From Spirulina subsalsa FACHB-351 (GTDB lineage: Bacteria; Cyanobacteriota; Cyanobacteriia; Cyanobacteriales; Spirulinaceae), in the NCBI RefSeq assembly GCF_026130165.1, contig NZ_JAIHOM010000015.1:1-58991 (forward strand): a stretch of 58,991 nucleotides of DNA, in the 5' to 3' direction. The position numbers and the translations under genes are program-made. Below are positions 27,352-35,338 of this stretch, piece by piece. Each line of letters starts with the position of its first letter. The first letter of the stretch is position 1. Below the pieces are notes generated by a model. That model had not been told where the DNA came from and did not search any database. It was given only the letters and a program-made list of their open reading frames with translations.

Positions 27352-27654
27352 TCAAACAATCTTCAATCCGATATAACCGACAATAATTTGGGCAGATTGT
27401 ACCGGAAAAAAGTAAAGCCTCCACGCTCCCGGAGTTAAGCGAAGATGTAAGCTAAACAAGCGTTGTTCCCCATCAGGACAAGGAATGGTCAGCCTGCTAG
27501 TGAATTGCCTCAGTCTTGACTCACTTTCTGGCGTTGCCTTACTAGGCAGCGTGTTTAAATAATCAAAAGCCCCTCCTTTCCACTCTTTAGCCGCCGTTTC
27601 CAGTTCAAATAACCGTTTTCTAACCTGCCCGAACATGGGATTACTCGCTAACAA
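27352..27654 (-). CDS. Small protein, third gene of the DUF262/AAA operon
   Basis: 100 residues from a TTG at 27654, but similar-looking protein sequence (DGEELFPHLEFCRSTEEQLATL) runs on upstream in frame to the end of the ATPase gene without an ATG, GTG or TTG. The true start is therefore unclear: a rare start, translational coupling, or a frameshift are all possible. The protein has charged helical N-terminal half and a beta-rich C-terminal half (CPDGEQRLFSLHLRLTPGAWRLYFFP, IIVGYIGLKI). The same gene order suggests it works with the ATPase. No family was recognised with confidence. Confidence 0.6.
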   Translation of the reverse strand: MLASNPMFGQVRKRLFELETAAKEWKGGAFDYLNTLPSKATPESESRLRQFTSRLTIPCPDGEQRLFSLHLRLTPGAWRLYFFPVQSAQIIVGYIGLKIV

Positions 27655-27728
27655 AGTCGCTAGCTGTTCTTCAGTGCTGCGGCAAAACTCAAGATGAGGA
27701 AATAACTCCTCACCATCTCTAATCTCAT

Positions 27729-28841
27729 CTAATCTTCTCCTAAAGGGGTTAACAAAGCCTCTAAACTCTTATCCCACTCATCAAAAAAACCATCAGGCCA
27801 TTGATCAATTCTCCCCTGTTTATCTATATGGGGTGAAATGACTTTTGTTTTCGATTCTCCCTGACTTTCAAAACGTTCTAAATAATGAAGCTGCACATTA
27901 TCAGGGCTAAGTTTACCGTGATAAACGGCTAAACGAATGCCATTCAAAACATGATCACTATGAGTTTCTACGACAATTTGAATCCCACAACTAGCGGCTA
28001 GGGCTAGTAATTCTCCCATCTTTGCTTGTCCTTTTGGATGTAGATGAGCTTCGGGATTTTCTAATAAAATTAAACTACCAGGTTGTGCGGAGAGAATCGC
28101 CACTATAATGGGTAATGTATAGCTAATCCCAAATCCTACATTAGTCGCACGATAAGGGTTACTTAGGCCATAGGAATATTTTAAGCTGACTAAATCAAGT
28201 TGGGAACTTGCTTGAACATTAATCCTTGTACCGGGGCTAATTTCCCCTAGCCAAGCTTCTACTTGGTTAATAAGCAATAGTGATTCTTGATCCGGATGTT
28301 TTAAGACAGGTGAGGCGATTTCTTGGGAGCGATAAAGAGATAAAAAATAAGCCGTGTATTCTCCTTGACTGCCTAACTGTTTATGCTGTCTTACTTGAAA
28401 GTCCGAGATTTCTAGATACGTTCGAGAACCTATTCTTTCAGCTTGAAGATATTGGAAACTATCATCAAACAAGCTATATTTATAAATCTTGCTATCCAGA
28501 ACGGGGGCATTGAGTTCTAATACATCGACAGCTTTATTGTAGTTAAATGTCCAGTTAGCTACAATGCCATTGTTTAAGGCAAGTTCTAGGCTAATTAGAT
28601 CCTCTCTTGCTCCTTCAAAAAGTGCATCTTGTGCTGTACCAATTCTCACCAGTTCCCCGTTGAGGGCTAAACCCTGATCGGGTAAAAGATTCTGTTGATA
28701 AGATTGACGCAGTAATAAAAGAGAATGGATAATTGAGGATTTTCCACTACTATTTAATCCCGAAAGTAGCGTTAAATTCTTAAAAAGAAAGGCTTGCTGC
28801 TCAAAACATTTAAAGTTTTTCAAGGTCAATTGTTTAATCAT
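27729..28841 (-). CDS. AAA ATPase with C-terminal DUF3696 domain
   Basis: 370 residues of the RecF/SMC-like AAA_15 type with the DUF3696 end. Walker A GLNSSGKSS at 28-36, a signature-like VGFGISYTLPIIVA near 236, Walker B LILLENPEAHLHP at 257-269, the H-loop VETHSDHVLNGI at 291-302, and the DUF3696 block IDQWPDGFFDEWDKSL near 345. Such ATPases are frequent partners in phage-defence and nucleic-acid systems. Its ATG overlaps the stop of the upstream DUF262 gene (ATGA at 28838-28841), showing translational coupling. Confidence 0.9.
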   Translation of the reverse strand: MIKQLTLKNFKCFEQQAFLFKNLTLLSGLNSSGKSSIIHSLLLLRQSYQQNLLPDQGLALNGELVRIGTAQDALFEGAREDLISLELALNNGIVANWTFNYNKAVDVLELNAPVLDSKIYKYSLFDDSFQYLQAERIGSRTYLEISDFQVRQHKQLGSQGEYTAYFLSLYRSQEIASPVLKHPDQESLLLINQVEAWLGEISPGTRINVQASSQLDLVSLKYSYGLSNPYRATNVGFGISYTLPIIVAILSAQPGSLILLENPEAHLHPKGQAKMGELLALAASCGIQIVVETHSDHVLNGIRLAVYHGKLSPDNVQLHYLERFESQGESKTKVISPHIDKQGRIDQWPDGFFDEWDKSLEALLTPLGED

Positions 28842-29965
28842 GGCAAGATATCTTGAACTAATTGTTGAATATTAATAAAGCGAATTTTAACCTGTTCACT
28901 CGCTTGAGAAATAGAGCGTGAAAAATCAGGATCATGATCAATAAGCTCGGTAAATTTATCAAGTAACTCTGTTTTATGTTCAATCAGATAGTCTATTTGA
29001 GAATCATTTAATCTTGCTAAGGTTGTAGACCACGCTTCAAACAATGCTTGATTGAGTGGATAGCGTCTTGAGGCTTTACGGGAAATTTTGCGAAAAGCAT
29101 TATCCCCAAAAATACTATAGGCAGCTTGCATTGCTCGTTTAAAGTCTTGCTTAATCTTTTGGCTTTGTTCTTCAGTCAAATTTTGATTAAGCTGCTTCAT
29201 GGTTTCACTAAAAAACATATCTCGGCTGGCAAATTGGCTATATTTTTCATAACCCTGTAGATAGTAAGCCAAAAAACCGAGAACAAATTCTTGATCAACC
29301 ATGCGTTCTTGTTTCTTTGACTTATCTAACTGGGTGACTGTAATAAATTCTGAAAGTTGGGCTAAATCACGCAAAAGTTTTGTTGATTTGCCTTGGTTTA
29401 GGGCGTTGCGAATTTCTTGGGGAGAGAGAGGAACGCCACCCGTATTAATCCGTCGAAAAATATTATACTTTACGGCGGGTGGAGTCCCCGGTTCAATGGT
29501 TGAGAGGATTAATTCAGTTTCCAGAATACGCCGTTGATATTTACGATGCAGTTGTTCGTAGGTCGTATCTTCAAGTTCCTTGAAATATTGTAATCCAGTT
29601 AATCTTAATGGCTTTTCTGTGTCTAGAAGAAACTGTTTAAGAGCCGTTAATCGTTGTAATCCATCAATCACAACCCACCGATCATCATCCGTAGCATCAA
29701 TATAAAAGGCAGGCAAAGGAATCCGAATGAGGATAGATTCAATGAGTCTACTTTTTGCCTCATTTGTCCAAATTCCCGGTCTGCGCTGAAAATCTGGAGC
29801 GAGGTCTAGTTCATCGTGTTTAATCCGTTGTAAAATTAAATCAATGGTAATTTTGCGAGTATCAATTCTAATTTGAGTAGGATCAAAAAATTCGTTTAGA
29901 CCTTCATCATTGACTTCTATTTCTATATCTAAGTCGCTGGTGTCTGGGGTGATTTCTTCAGTCAT
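28838..29965 (-). CDS. DUF262 (GmrSD N-terminal, ParB-like) protein without nuclease domain
   Basis: 375 residues. The DUF262 domain begins near 38: ILQRIKHDELDLAPDFQRRPGIW, then the hallmark WVVIDGLQRLTAL with DGLQR at 101-105 (the DGQQR motif of ParB-like NTP binding). Many DUF262 proteins, such as GmrSD, carry an HNH (DUF1524) nuclease at the C-terminus. Here residues 200-375 are helical with no HNH signature, so nuclease activity would need a partner. It is the first gene of the operon, coupled to the AAA ATPase by a four-base overlap. Start at 29965. Confidence 0.88.
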   Translation of the reverse strand: MTEEITPDTSDLDIEIEVNDEGLNEFFDPTQIRIDTRKITIDLILQRIKHDELDLAPDFQRRPGIWTNEAKSRLIESILIRIPLPAFYIDATDDDRWVVIDGLQRLTALKQFLLDTEKPLRLTGLQYFKELEDTTYEQLHRKYQRRILETELILSTIEPGTPPAVKYNIFRRINTGGVPLSPQEIRNALNQGKSTKLLRDLAQLSEFITVTQLDKSKKQERMVDQEFVLGFLAYYLQGYEKYSQFASRDMFFSETMKQLNQNLTEEQSQKIKQDFKRAMQAAYSIFGDNAFRKISRKASRRYPLNQALFEAWSTTLARLNDSQIDYLIEHKTELLDKFTELIDHDPDFSRSISQASEQVKIRFINIQQLVQDILP

Positions 29966-30252
29966 CGTGATTTAGCCTCCTACTGCTCATTTTAGGGGCG
30001 ATCGCACTCTGAACCCACTTAACCCACCCCATCACACCACAATCAAGACACCACAAGGGGTCTAAATCGCCTCACACCACATTCAAAACCCCTTCACAGA
30101 CATTCTGCCAGCAACACCCTCTACCCCCTCCCCTGCCCCCAATTCCCGAGGATGCCTGTGGATTCGCTCTAATCTTGTTACAATACTTAACTAAGCAGAG
30201 TTAGATCCCCATAACTCATTACGATTCATTTTATATTTACCCTAAACGCCCT

Positions 30253-32289
30253 ATGCCTCAACCCACACCTTACTCCTCCTCCACAGTTCTAGAACAACGT
30301 TTTGAACCCGATGAGGAGTTCACCCGGCCTGAAAAAATTCGTACTGTCCTAGATACAGATACCCTTTCAGCCAGTGAAATAGGACACTATAATCCAGACC
30401 TCATTATTGCTTACTACCGACGGCATCCCCTACAAGTGATCGGCCGTCTCATCGCTATATTACTGCCCCTTGTCTCCTTTTCCTTCAAAATTTGGTTAGA
30501 CAAAACTCAAGGCAAAGTCGCCAAAAATCAACGCAAACGAGCCGTTAAATTGCGGGAAATTTTAACTCGTTTAGGCCCAACCTATATTAAAGTGGGACAG
30601 GCCCTCTCCACTCGTCCTGACCTAGTACCCCCTCTATATTTAGAAGAATTAGCCTATTTACAAGACCAATTACCCCCCTTTTCTAATGACATCGCCTATC
30701 GTTTTATTGAGGAAGAACTAGGCGATCATCCCCGAGAAATTTACGCAGAACTAAGTCCTAATCCAGTGGCCGCCGCTTCTCTGGGACAGGTTTATAAAGG
30801 GAGATTAAAAACCGGGGAAATTGTCGCCGTTAAAGTCCAACGGCCTGATCTGATTCGTCGCATTACCTTAGATGTTTATATTATGCGCAGTTTAGCGGCA
30901 TGGGCGCAGAAAAATATTAAACGGCTACGCAGTGATTTAATTGCTATTACAGATGAATTTGCGGCGCGTATTTTTGAAGAAATGGATTACGCCCAAGAGG
31001 GACGCAATGCCGAGTTATTCGCCGAACTTTATGGCTATATTCCAGAAATTTATATTCCTCGTATTTATTGGGAATATACGGGTCGTCGTGTCCTAACGAT
31101 GGAGTGGATTGAAGGCACAAAATTGACGAATTTAGAAGCTGTTCAAGCCAAAGGAATTGATGCCACCTATTTAGTCGAGGTAGGAGTTTCTTGTTCCTTA
31201 CGTCAACTCTTAGAACATGGATTTTTCCATGCTGATCCTCATCCCGGCAATCTATTAGCCACTCCTGACGGCAAGTTAGCTTATTTAGATTTTGGCATGA
31301 TGAGCCAAATTAAACCCTATCAACGCTATGGTTTAATTGAGGCGGTTGTGCATCTCGTCAATCGAGATTTTGACTCCTTGGCACAAGACTATATTAAGCT
31401 CGAATTTTTAACCCCAGATACGGATCTAACCCCCATTATTCCCGCTTTATCTAATGTATTTGGCAATGCGTTAGGGGCAAGTGTAGCGGAATTGAATTTT
31501 AAAAGCATTACCGATCAAATGTCGGAAATGATGTATGAGTTTCCCTTCCGTGTTCCCGCTTACTATGCCCTGATTATTCGGTCCTTGGTGACGCTAGAAG
31601 GGATTGCCATTGGCATTGATCCAGATTTCAAAGTCCTAAGCAAAGCTTACCCCTATATTGCTAAACGCTTACTAACAGATCCCTCTCCAGAATTGCGTGC
31701 TTCCTTGCGAGATTTATTATTCCGAGATGGCAATTTTCGCTGGAATCGTTTAGAAAATTTATTACGCAATGCCCGGAATTCCCAAGACTATGATTTTGAT
31801 AAAGTCTTAAACCAAGCACTGGATTTTCTCTTTTCACCTCGTGGGGAATTTATTCGGGAACGCTTGGTTGATGAAATTGTGAAAGCGATTGATATTTATG
31901 GCAGACGGACGTTATTTAATTTCTCTTCTGCTGTGCGTCAACAGGTAGGGATGAAAGCGGAAACCATGCCGTCGGAGTTAGAAGCGAGTGCTAAGGCAGA
32001 TAGCTTGCAACATTTGCAGAATATTTTACAAATGTTGAACGAAACACCGGGTTTTGATGTGATGCGTTTAGTGCCGTTAATTCCTGAACTGATTACGAAA
32101 CCAGAAACCCAAATTATGGGGCAAAAAATTGCGAGTGGTTTGGCGCAGAAAATGGCAGCGAGATTAATTCGTAATTTGCTGTTAGAAGCAGAGGCTAATA
32201 ATAACAAGAAGCAGGAGGGAAAACAAGGGATTCCCTTTCCGTTTACTCCTCCCCGTCTCCCGCTTCCCCCTCAAGCGGCAATGCGGTAA
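30253..32289 (+). CDS. ABC1/UbiB-family atypical kinase
   Basis: 678 residues of the ABC1K/UbiB family. The KxGQ-type motif is in PTYIKVGQALSTRPDLVP, the Ala-rich loop in VAAASLGQVYKGRLKTGEIVAVKVQRP, and the metal-binding site in HADPHPGNLLATPDGKLAYLDFGMM. UbiB relatives support quinone (plastoquinone, tocopherol) metabolism and have ATPase activity. A hydrophobic segment lies near residue 65-85 and probable membrane-associated ends near the C-terminus. The C-terminal 160 residues are a plant/cyanobacteria-like extension. A likely -10 TACAAT lies about 75 bases upstream (30179-30184). Confidence 0.93.
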   Translation: MPQPTPYSSSTVLEQRFEPDEEFTRPEKIRTVLDTDTLSASEIGHYNPDLIIAYYRRHPLQVIGRLIAILLPLVSFSFKIWLDKTQGKVAKNQRKRAVKLREILTRLGPTYIKVGQALSTRPDLVPPLYLEELAYLQDQLPPFSNDIAYRFIEEELGDHPREIYAELSPNPVAAASLGQVYKGRLKTGEIVAVKVQRPDLIRRITLDVYIMRSLAAWAQKNIKRLRSDLIAITDEFAARIFEEMDYAQEGRNAELFAELYGYIPEIYIPRIYWEYTGRRVLTMEWIEGTKLTNLEAVQAKGIDATYLVEVGVSCSLRQLLEHGFFHADPHPGNLLATPDGKLAYLDFGMMSQIKPYQRYGLIEAVVHLVNRDFDSLAQDYIKLEFLTPDTDLTPIIPALSNVFGNALGASVAELNFKSITDQMSEMMYEFPFRVPAYYALIIRSLVTLEGIAIGIDPDFKVLSKAYPYIAKRLLTDPSPELRASLRDLLFRDGNFRWNRLENLLRNARNSQDYDFDKVLNQALDFLFSPRGEFIRERLVDEIVKAIDIYGRRTLFNFSSAVRQQVGMKAETMPSELEASAKADSLQHLQNILQMLNETPGFDVMRLVPLIPELITKPETQIMGQKIASGLAQKMAARLIRNLLLEAEANNNKKQEGKQGIPFPFTPPRLPLPPQAAMR

Positions 32290-32322
32290 GATGATTGGTT
32301 TACCTAGCGCAAGGAGTCTTCT

Positions 32323-32709
32323 ATGAGTGATGGTGTCTTAGTGTTTATTTGTGGTTCCGCTTTGCGCGGACAGCCGGATCATGGCACGATTGCTGATACA
32401 GAGTTTGTGAAAGTTGTCTCGACTCAACCTCGTTATCGTCTGCACTCGGTGGAGGATAAACACCCCGGAGTTTACGAGGTGGCTGAGGGGGGAATTGCTA
32501 TTGTGGGGGAGTTATATCGCATGACTCCCCCACAATATGAGCATCTATTGAGTCATGAACCGCCTCATCTCTATCCGGGGCCGGTGTTGCTGGAGGATGG
32601 GACTGATGCGATCGCCATGTTATACCCTCGGGAGGTCATCGAAGAGCGCCAGTATGTGGATATTTCCCATTACGGGGGATGGGCAGCGTATAAGGCAGAT
32701 AACGGTTAA
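32323..32709 (+). CDS. GGCT-fold protein similar to allophanate hydrolase C-terminus
   Basis: 128 residues. VFICGSALRGQPDHGT, the TQPRYRLHSVEDKHPGVYEV stretch and GIAIVGELYRM follow the pattern of the gamma-glutamylcyclotransferase-like domain found at the C-terminus of allophanate hydrolase. As a free-standing protein its role is unknown. It begins 33 bases after the ABC1K gene and ends 2 bases before nth, so the three genes may be cotranscribed. Confidence 0.8.
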   Translation: MSDGVLVFICGSALRGQPDHGTIADTEFVKVVSTQPRYRLHSVEDKHPGVYEVAEGGIAIVGELYRMTPPQYEHLLSHEPPHLYPGPVLLEDGTDAIAMLYPREVIEERQYVDISHYGGWAAYKADNG

Positions 32710-32711
32710 TT

Positions 32712-33410
32712 ATGAGTATTACGCGCAAATGGGCGAAGCAGCAACAACGGGCGTTAGAGGTATTAGTCCGTCTAAAACGACTTTATCCCGATGCAACTTG
32801 TAGTTTGACCTATAAGACTCCGGTGCAGTTGTTAGTGGCGACCATTCTTTCAGCACAATGTACAGATGAACGGGTTAATCAGGTGACTCCGGCCCTGTTT
32901 GACCAGTTTCCTGATGCGGCCGCTTTGGCCCAGTGCGATCGCGAAGTTCTAGAAAACCTCATCCGATCCACTGGTTTTTATCGCAATAAAGCCAAAAATA
33001 TTCAAGGCGCTTGTCAGAAAATTATGACCGATTTTGGGGGAGAAGTCCCCCAACAAATGGAATTATTACTCACCTTACCCGGAGTAGCCCGGAAAACCGC
33101 TAATGTGGTCTTAGCTCATGGTTTTGGTAAAATTCAAGGCGTTACCGTAGATACCCATGTTAAGCGCCTTAGTCAGCGTTTAGGATTAACGGAACAAAAT
33201 GATCCTGTCAAAATTGAACAGGATTTAATGCGTTTATTACCCCATCCTGACTGGGAAAACTGGTCAATTCGTTTAATCTATCATGGTCGCGCTATTTGTA
33301 AGGCCAGAAAGCCTGATTGTGCGGCCTGTGACCTCGCCGATCTCTGTCCTACAGTTGAACAGCCTCCTAGGGTTTCTGATGCCCTAAAAGCCCGTTTAGG
33401 TCGTGAATAA
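32712..33410 (+). CDS. nth: Endonuclease III
   Basis: 232 residues. It is a DNA glycosylase/AP lyase that removes oxidised pyrimidines. The helix-hairpin-helix LLTLPGVARKTANVVLAHGFG with the catalytic Lys, the Asp in GVTVDTHVKRL, and the iron-sulfur motif C-x6-C-x2-C-x5-C (CKARKPDCAACDLADLC) are complete. The following methyltransferase ATG is 3 bases after the stop, indicating a shared transcript. Confidence 0.96.
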   Translation: MSITRKWAKQQQRALEVLVRLKRLYPDATCSLTYKTPVQLLVATILSAQCTDERVNQVTPALFDQFPDAAALAQCDREVLENLIRSTGFYRNKAKNIQGACQKIMTDFGGEVPQQMELLLTLPGVARKTANVVLAHGFGKIQGVTVDTHVKRLSQRLGLTEQNDPVKIEQDLMRLLPHPDWENWSIRLIYHGRAICKARKPDCAACDLADLCPTVEQPPRVSDALKARLGRE

Positions 33411-33412
33411 GC

Positions 33413-34696
33413 ATGGTTCAAACCCTGAGATTTATTGACCTATTTGCAGGTTTAGGAGGAATGCGAATTGGCTTAGAAAAAGCCTGTACAAGCCTGCAAA
33501 TTAAGAGTCATTGCGTATTTACATCCGAAATAAAATCATCTGCCTTAGCCGTTTATTCCCAGTATTTTTTAGACCAAACAATAGCGGGAGATATTAGCCA
33601 AATTCCCAGTCAAGAGATTCCCAATTTTGATATTTTACTAGCCGGATTTCCTTGTCAACCCTTTAGTAGTGCGGGAACAAGGCAAGGCTTTTTAGACACT
33701 AGAGGAACGCTTTTTTTTGAGATTCAACGGATTTTAAAAGCGAAAAAACCATTAGGGTTTTTATTAGAAAATGTGGAGGGATTGGCAAAACATGACCAGG
33801 GCAGAACATTAAAAACCATTTTATATTGTCTGCAATCCTTGGGCTATCAAGTGACTTGGAAAGTCCTCAATAGTCAAGATTTTGGGGTTGCCCAAAACCG
33901 AAAACGGATTTATATAGTAGGACTCCAACAAAGCGTTATAAGTTGGGATTTCCCCCCATATTTCCCTAAAAGACTCTCAGATATTTTAGACCGCGAACAA
34001 CCGCTTTTAAATAATGCTTTTACTCAGTTACTTTTATCTCATTATCCCCTAGAAGAACTCCAAGGGAAAGCGATTAAAGATAAACGAGGGGGACAGGATA
34101 ATATTCACAGTTGGGATCTTGAATTAAAGGGAAGCGTTTCACCGGAACAAAAGCAGGTATTAAATTTACTCCTTAAGCAACGACGGAGAAAGGTGTGGTC
34201 GGCGAAAAAGGGGATTCAATGGATGGATGGCATCCCTTTAACGGTGGAGGAGATTAACAGCTTTTATCCTCACCCTACATTATCGACTTTATTAGATGAT
34301 TTAGTCGAGAAAGGTTATCTTAAATATGAGCAGCCTAAAGATATTCAGTCTATAGTAAATTCAGAGGGAAATATTGTCAAAAAGCGGCTCTATCGGGAAG
34401 ATTTAGCCAAAGGTTATAATATTGTGGTAGGTAAGCTAAGTTTTCCCATTACAAAAATTCTCCATCCCCATGATGTGACTCCTACTTTAGTGGCGACTGA
34501 TATGCAGAAATTGGCGGTAGTGGATGGGAAAGGGTTGAGATATTTAACCATTCGGGAAGGATTGAGACTTTTTGGGTTTCCTGAAGATTATCAGATTAAT
34601 TTACCCCCAGAAAAAGCCTATGATTTACTGGGAAATACTGTTGTGATTCCAGTAATAGAAGCGATTGTGCAGAAAATGCTGGTGATGTTACTGTAG
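33413..34696 (+). CDS. Orphan DNA (cytosine-5) methyltransferase
   Basis: 427 residues with the ordered C5 motifs: I (FIDLFAGLGGMRIGL), IV (GFPCQPFSSAG with the catalytic Cys), VI (LLENVEGL), VIII (QNRKRIYIVG), and IX-X (RYLTIREGLRLFGFPEDY, LLGNTVVIPVI). The target-recognition region includes a basic helical insert (KQRRRKVWSAKKGIQWMDG). No restriction nuclease is adjacent. In Synechocystis an orphan enzyme of this size methylates CGATCG, the core of HIP1, and this protein is a candidate ortholog; specificity cannot be proven from sequence alone. Confidence 0.9.
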   Translation: MVQTLRFIDLFAGLGGMRIGLEKACTSLQIKSHCVFTSEIKSSALAVYSQYFLDQTIAGDISQIPSQEIPNFDILLAGFPCQPFSSAGTRQGFLDTRGTLFFEIQRILKAKKPLGFLLENVEGLAKHDQGRTLKTILYCLQSLGYQVTWKVLNSQDFGVAQNRKRIYIVGLQQSVISWDFPPYFPKRLSDILDREQPLLNNAFTQLLLSHYPLEELQGKAIKDKRGGQDNIHSWDLELKGSVSPEQKQVLNLLLKQRRRKVWSAKKGIQWMDGIPLTVEEINSFYPHPTLSTLLDDLVEKGYLKYEQPKDIQSIVNSEGNIVKKRLYREDLAKGYNIVVGKLSFPITKILHPHDVTPTLVATDMQKLAVVDGKGLRYLTIREGLRLFGFPEDYQINLPPEKAYDLLGNTVVIPVIEAIVQKMLVMLL

Positions 34697-34779
34697 CCAG
34701 AAAATTGGTTTCTATAGCGTTTCCATTTGAGTTTTGTAAAAGCAAAGGGAACAGTATACCTCTTTCATATTTGTTATTT

Positions 34780-35235
34780 TTAATCCGGTAAATAATCTGA
34801 ATTTAAGGCTTGTTCAATGGAATACGGACAATGGATTGGGAATGTTTCGAGGGGTAATCCAGTTTCATCTGCGGCCTGTGCGCGAGCGTTTTCATAACAG
34901 TCTGTACAAACTTGTTGAAGATAAGGAACTAAACTCGGTGAGTCGTTTAAATCCTCTTTAATCCTTCTGCGATGCTCTCGCAAACTGCCGCGCCAACTTC
35001 CAGTTCTGCCTAGGGGTTGATATTGCCATTTGAGTAGATGAAGGAAAATAATAATCAGATTACTTTTAAGACTTTTCCGCTCTCGTCTTGCCATGTGTTC
35101 TAGTTCTTCCAGCAAGTTTTCCCAGTCCACATGAGTATAATTTTGCTGGCGTAGTTGTTCAACTGTAGTTTCTATCCAGAGTACAAAGTCAGTATTATAA
35201 AGGTTCGTTTGGCTAACTTTAAGTTCAGTTGACAT
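34780..35235 (-). CDS. DUF29-family protein
   Basis: 151 residues of the DUF29 family: NLYNTDFVLWIETTVEQLRQQNYTHVDWENLLEELEHMARRERKSL and HLLKWQYQPLGRTGSWRGSLREHRRRI are the family core. DUF29 proteins are abundant in cyanobacteria and other bacteria with large genomes, often near mobile or repeat regions. Function is unknown. The gene converges on the methyltransferase. Confidence 0.88.
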   Translation of the reverse strand: MSTELKVSQTNLYNTDFVLWIETTVEQLRQQNYTHVDWENLLEELEHMARRERKSLKSNLIIIFLHLLKWQYQPLGRTGSWRGSLREHRRRIKEDLNDSPSLVPYLQQVCTDCYENARAQAADETGLPLETFPIHCPYSIEQALNSDYLPD

Positions 35236-35279
35236 AATGCTCTTTCCTATGTTCTGCCGTCCATTTTTTAACTCCCCGT

Positions 35280-35314
35280 CGGTTGGGTGAAGCGACAGCG
35301 CAACCCAACAAAAC
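35280..35314. repeat. Single GGTTGGGTGAAGCG-type repeat
   Basis: GGTTGGGTGAAGCGACAGCG and CAACCCAAC form a hairpin repeat of the family seen at 27.1 and 42.6 kb. It lies between the DUF29 start and the kinase stop. Confidence 0.8.
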
Positions 35315-35338
35315 CCATCACAAACCCTAGGAGATGTT

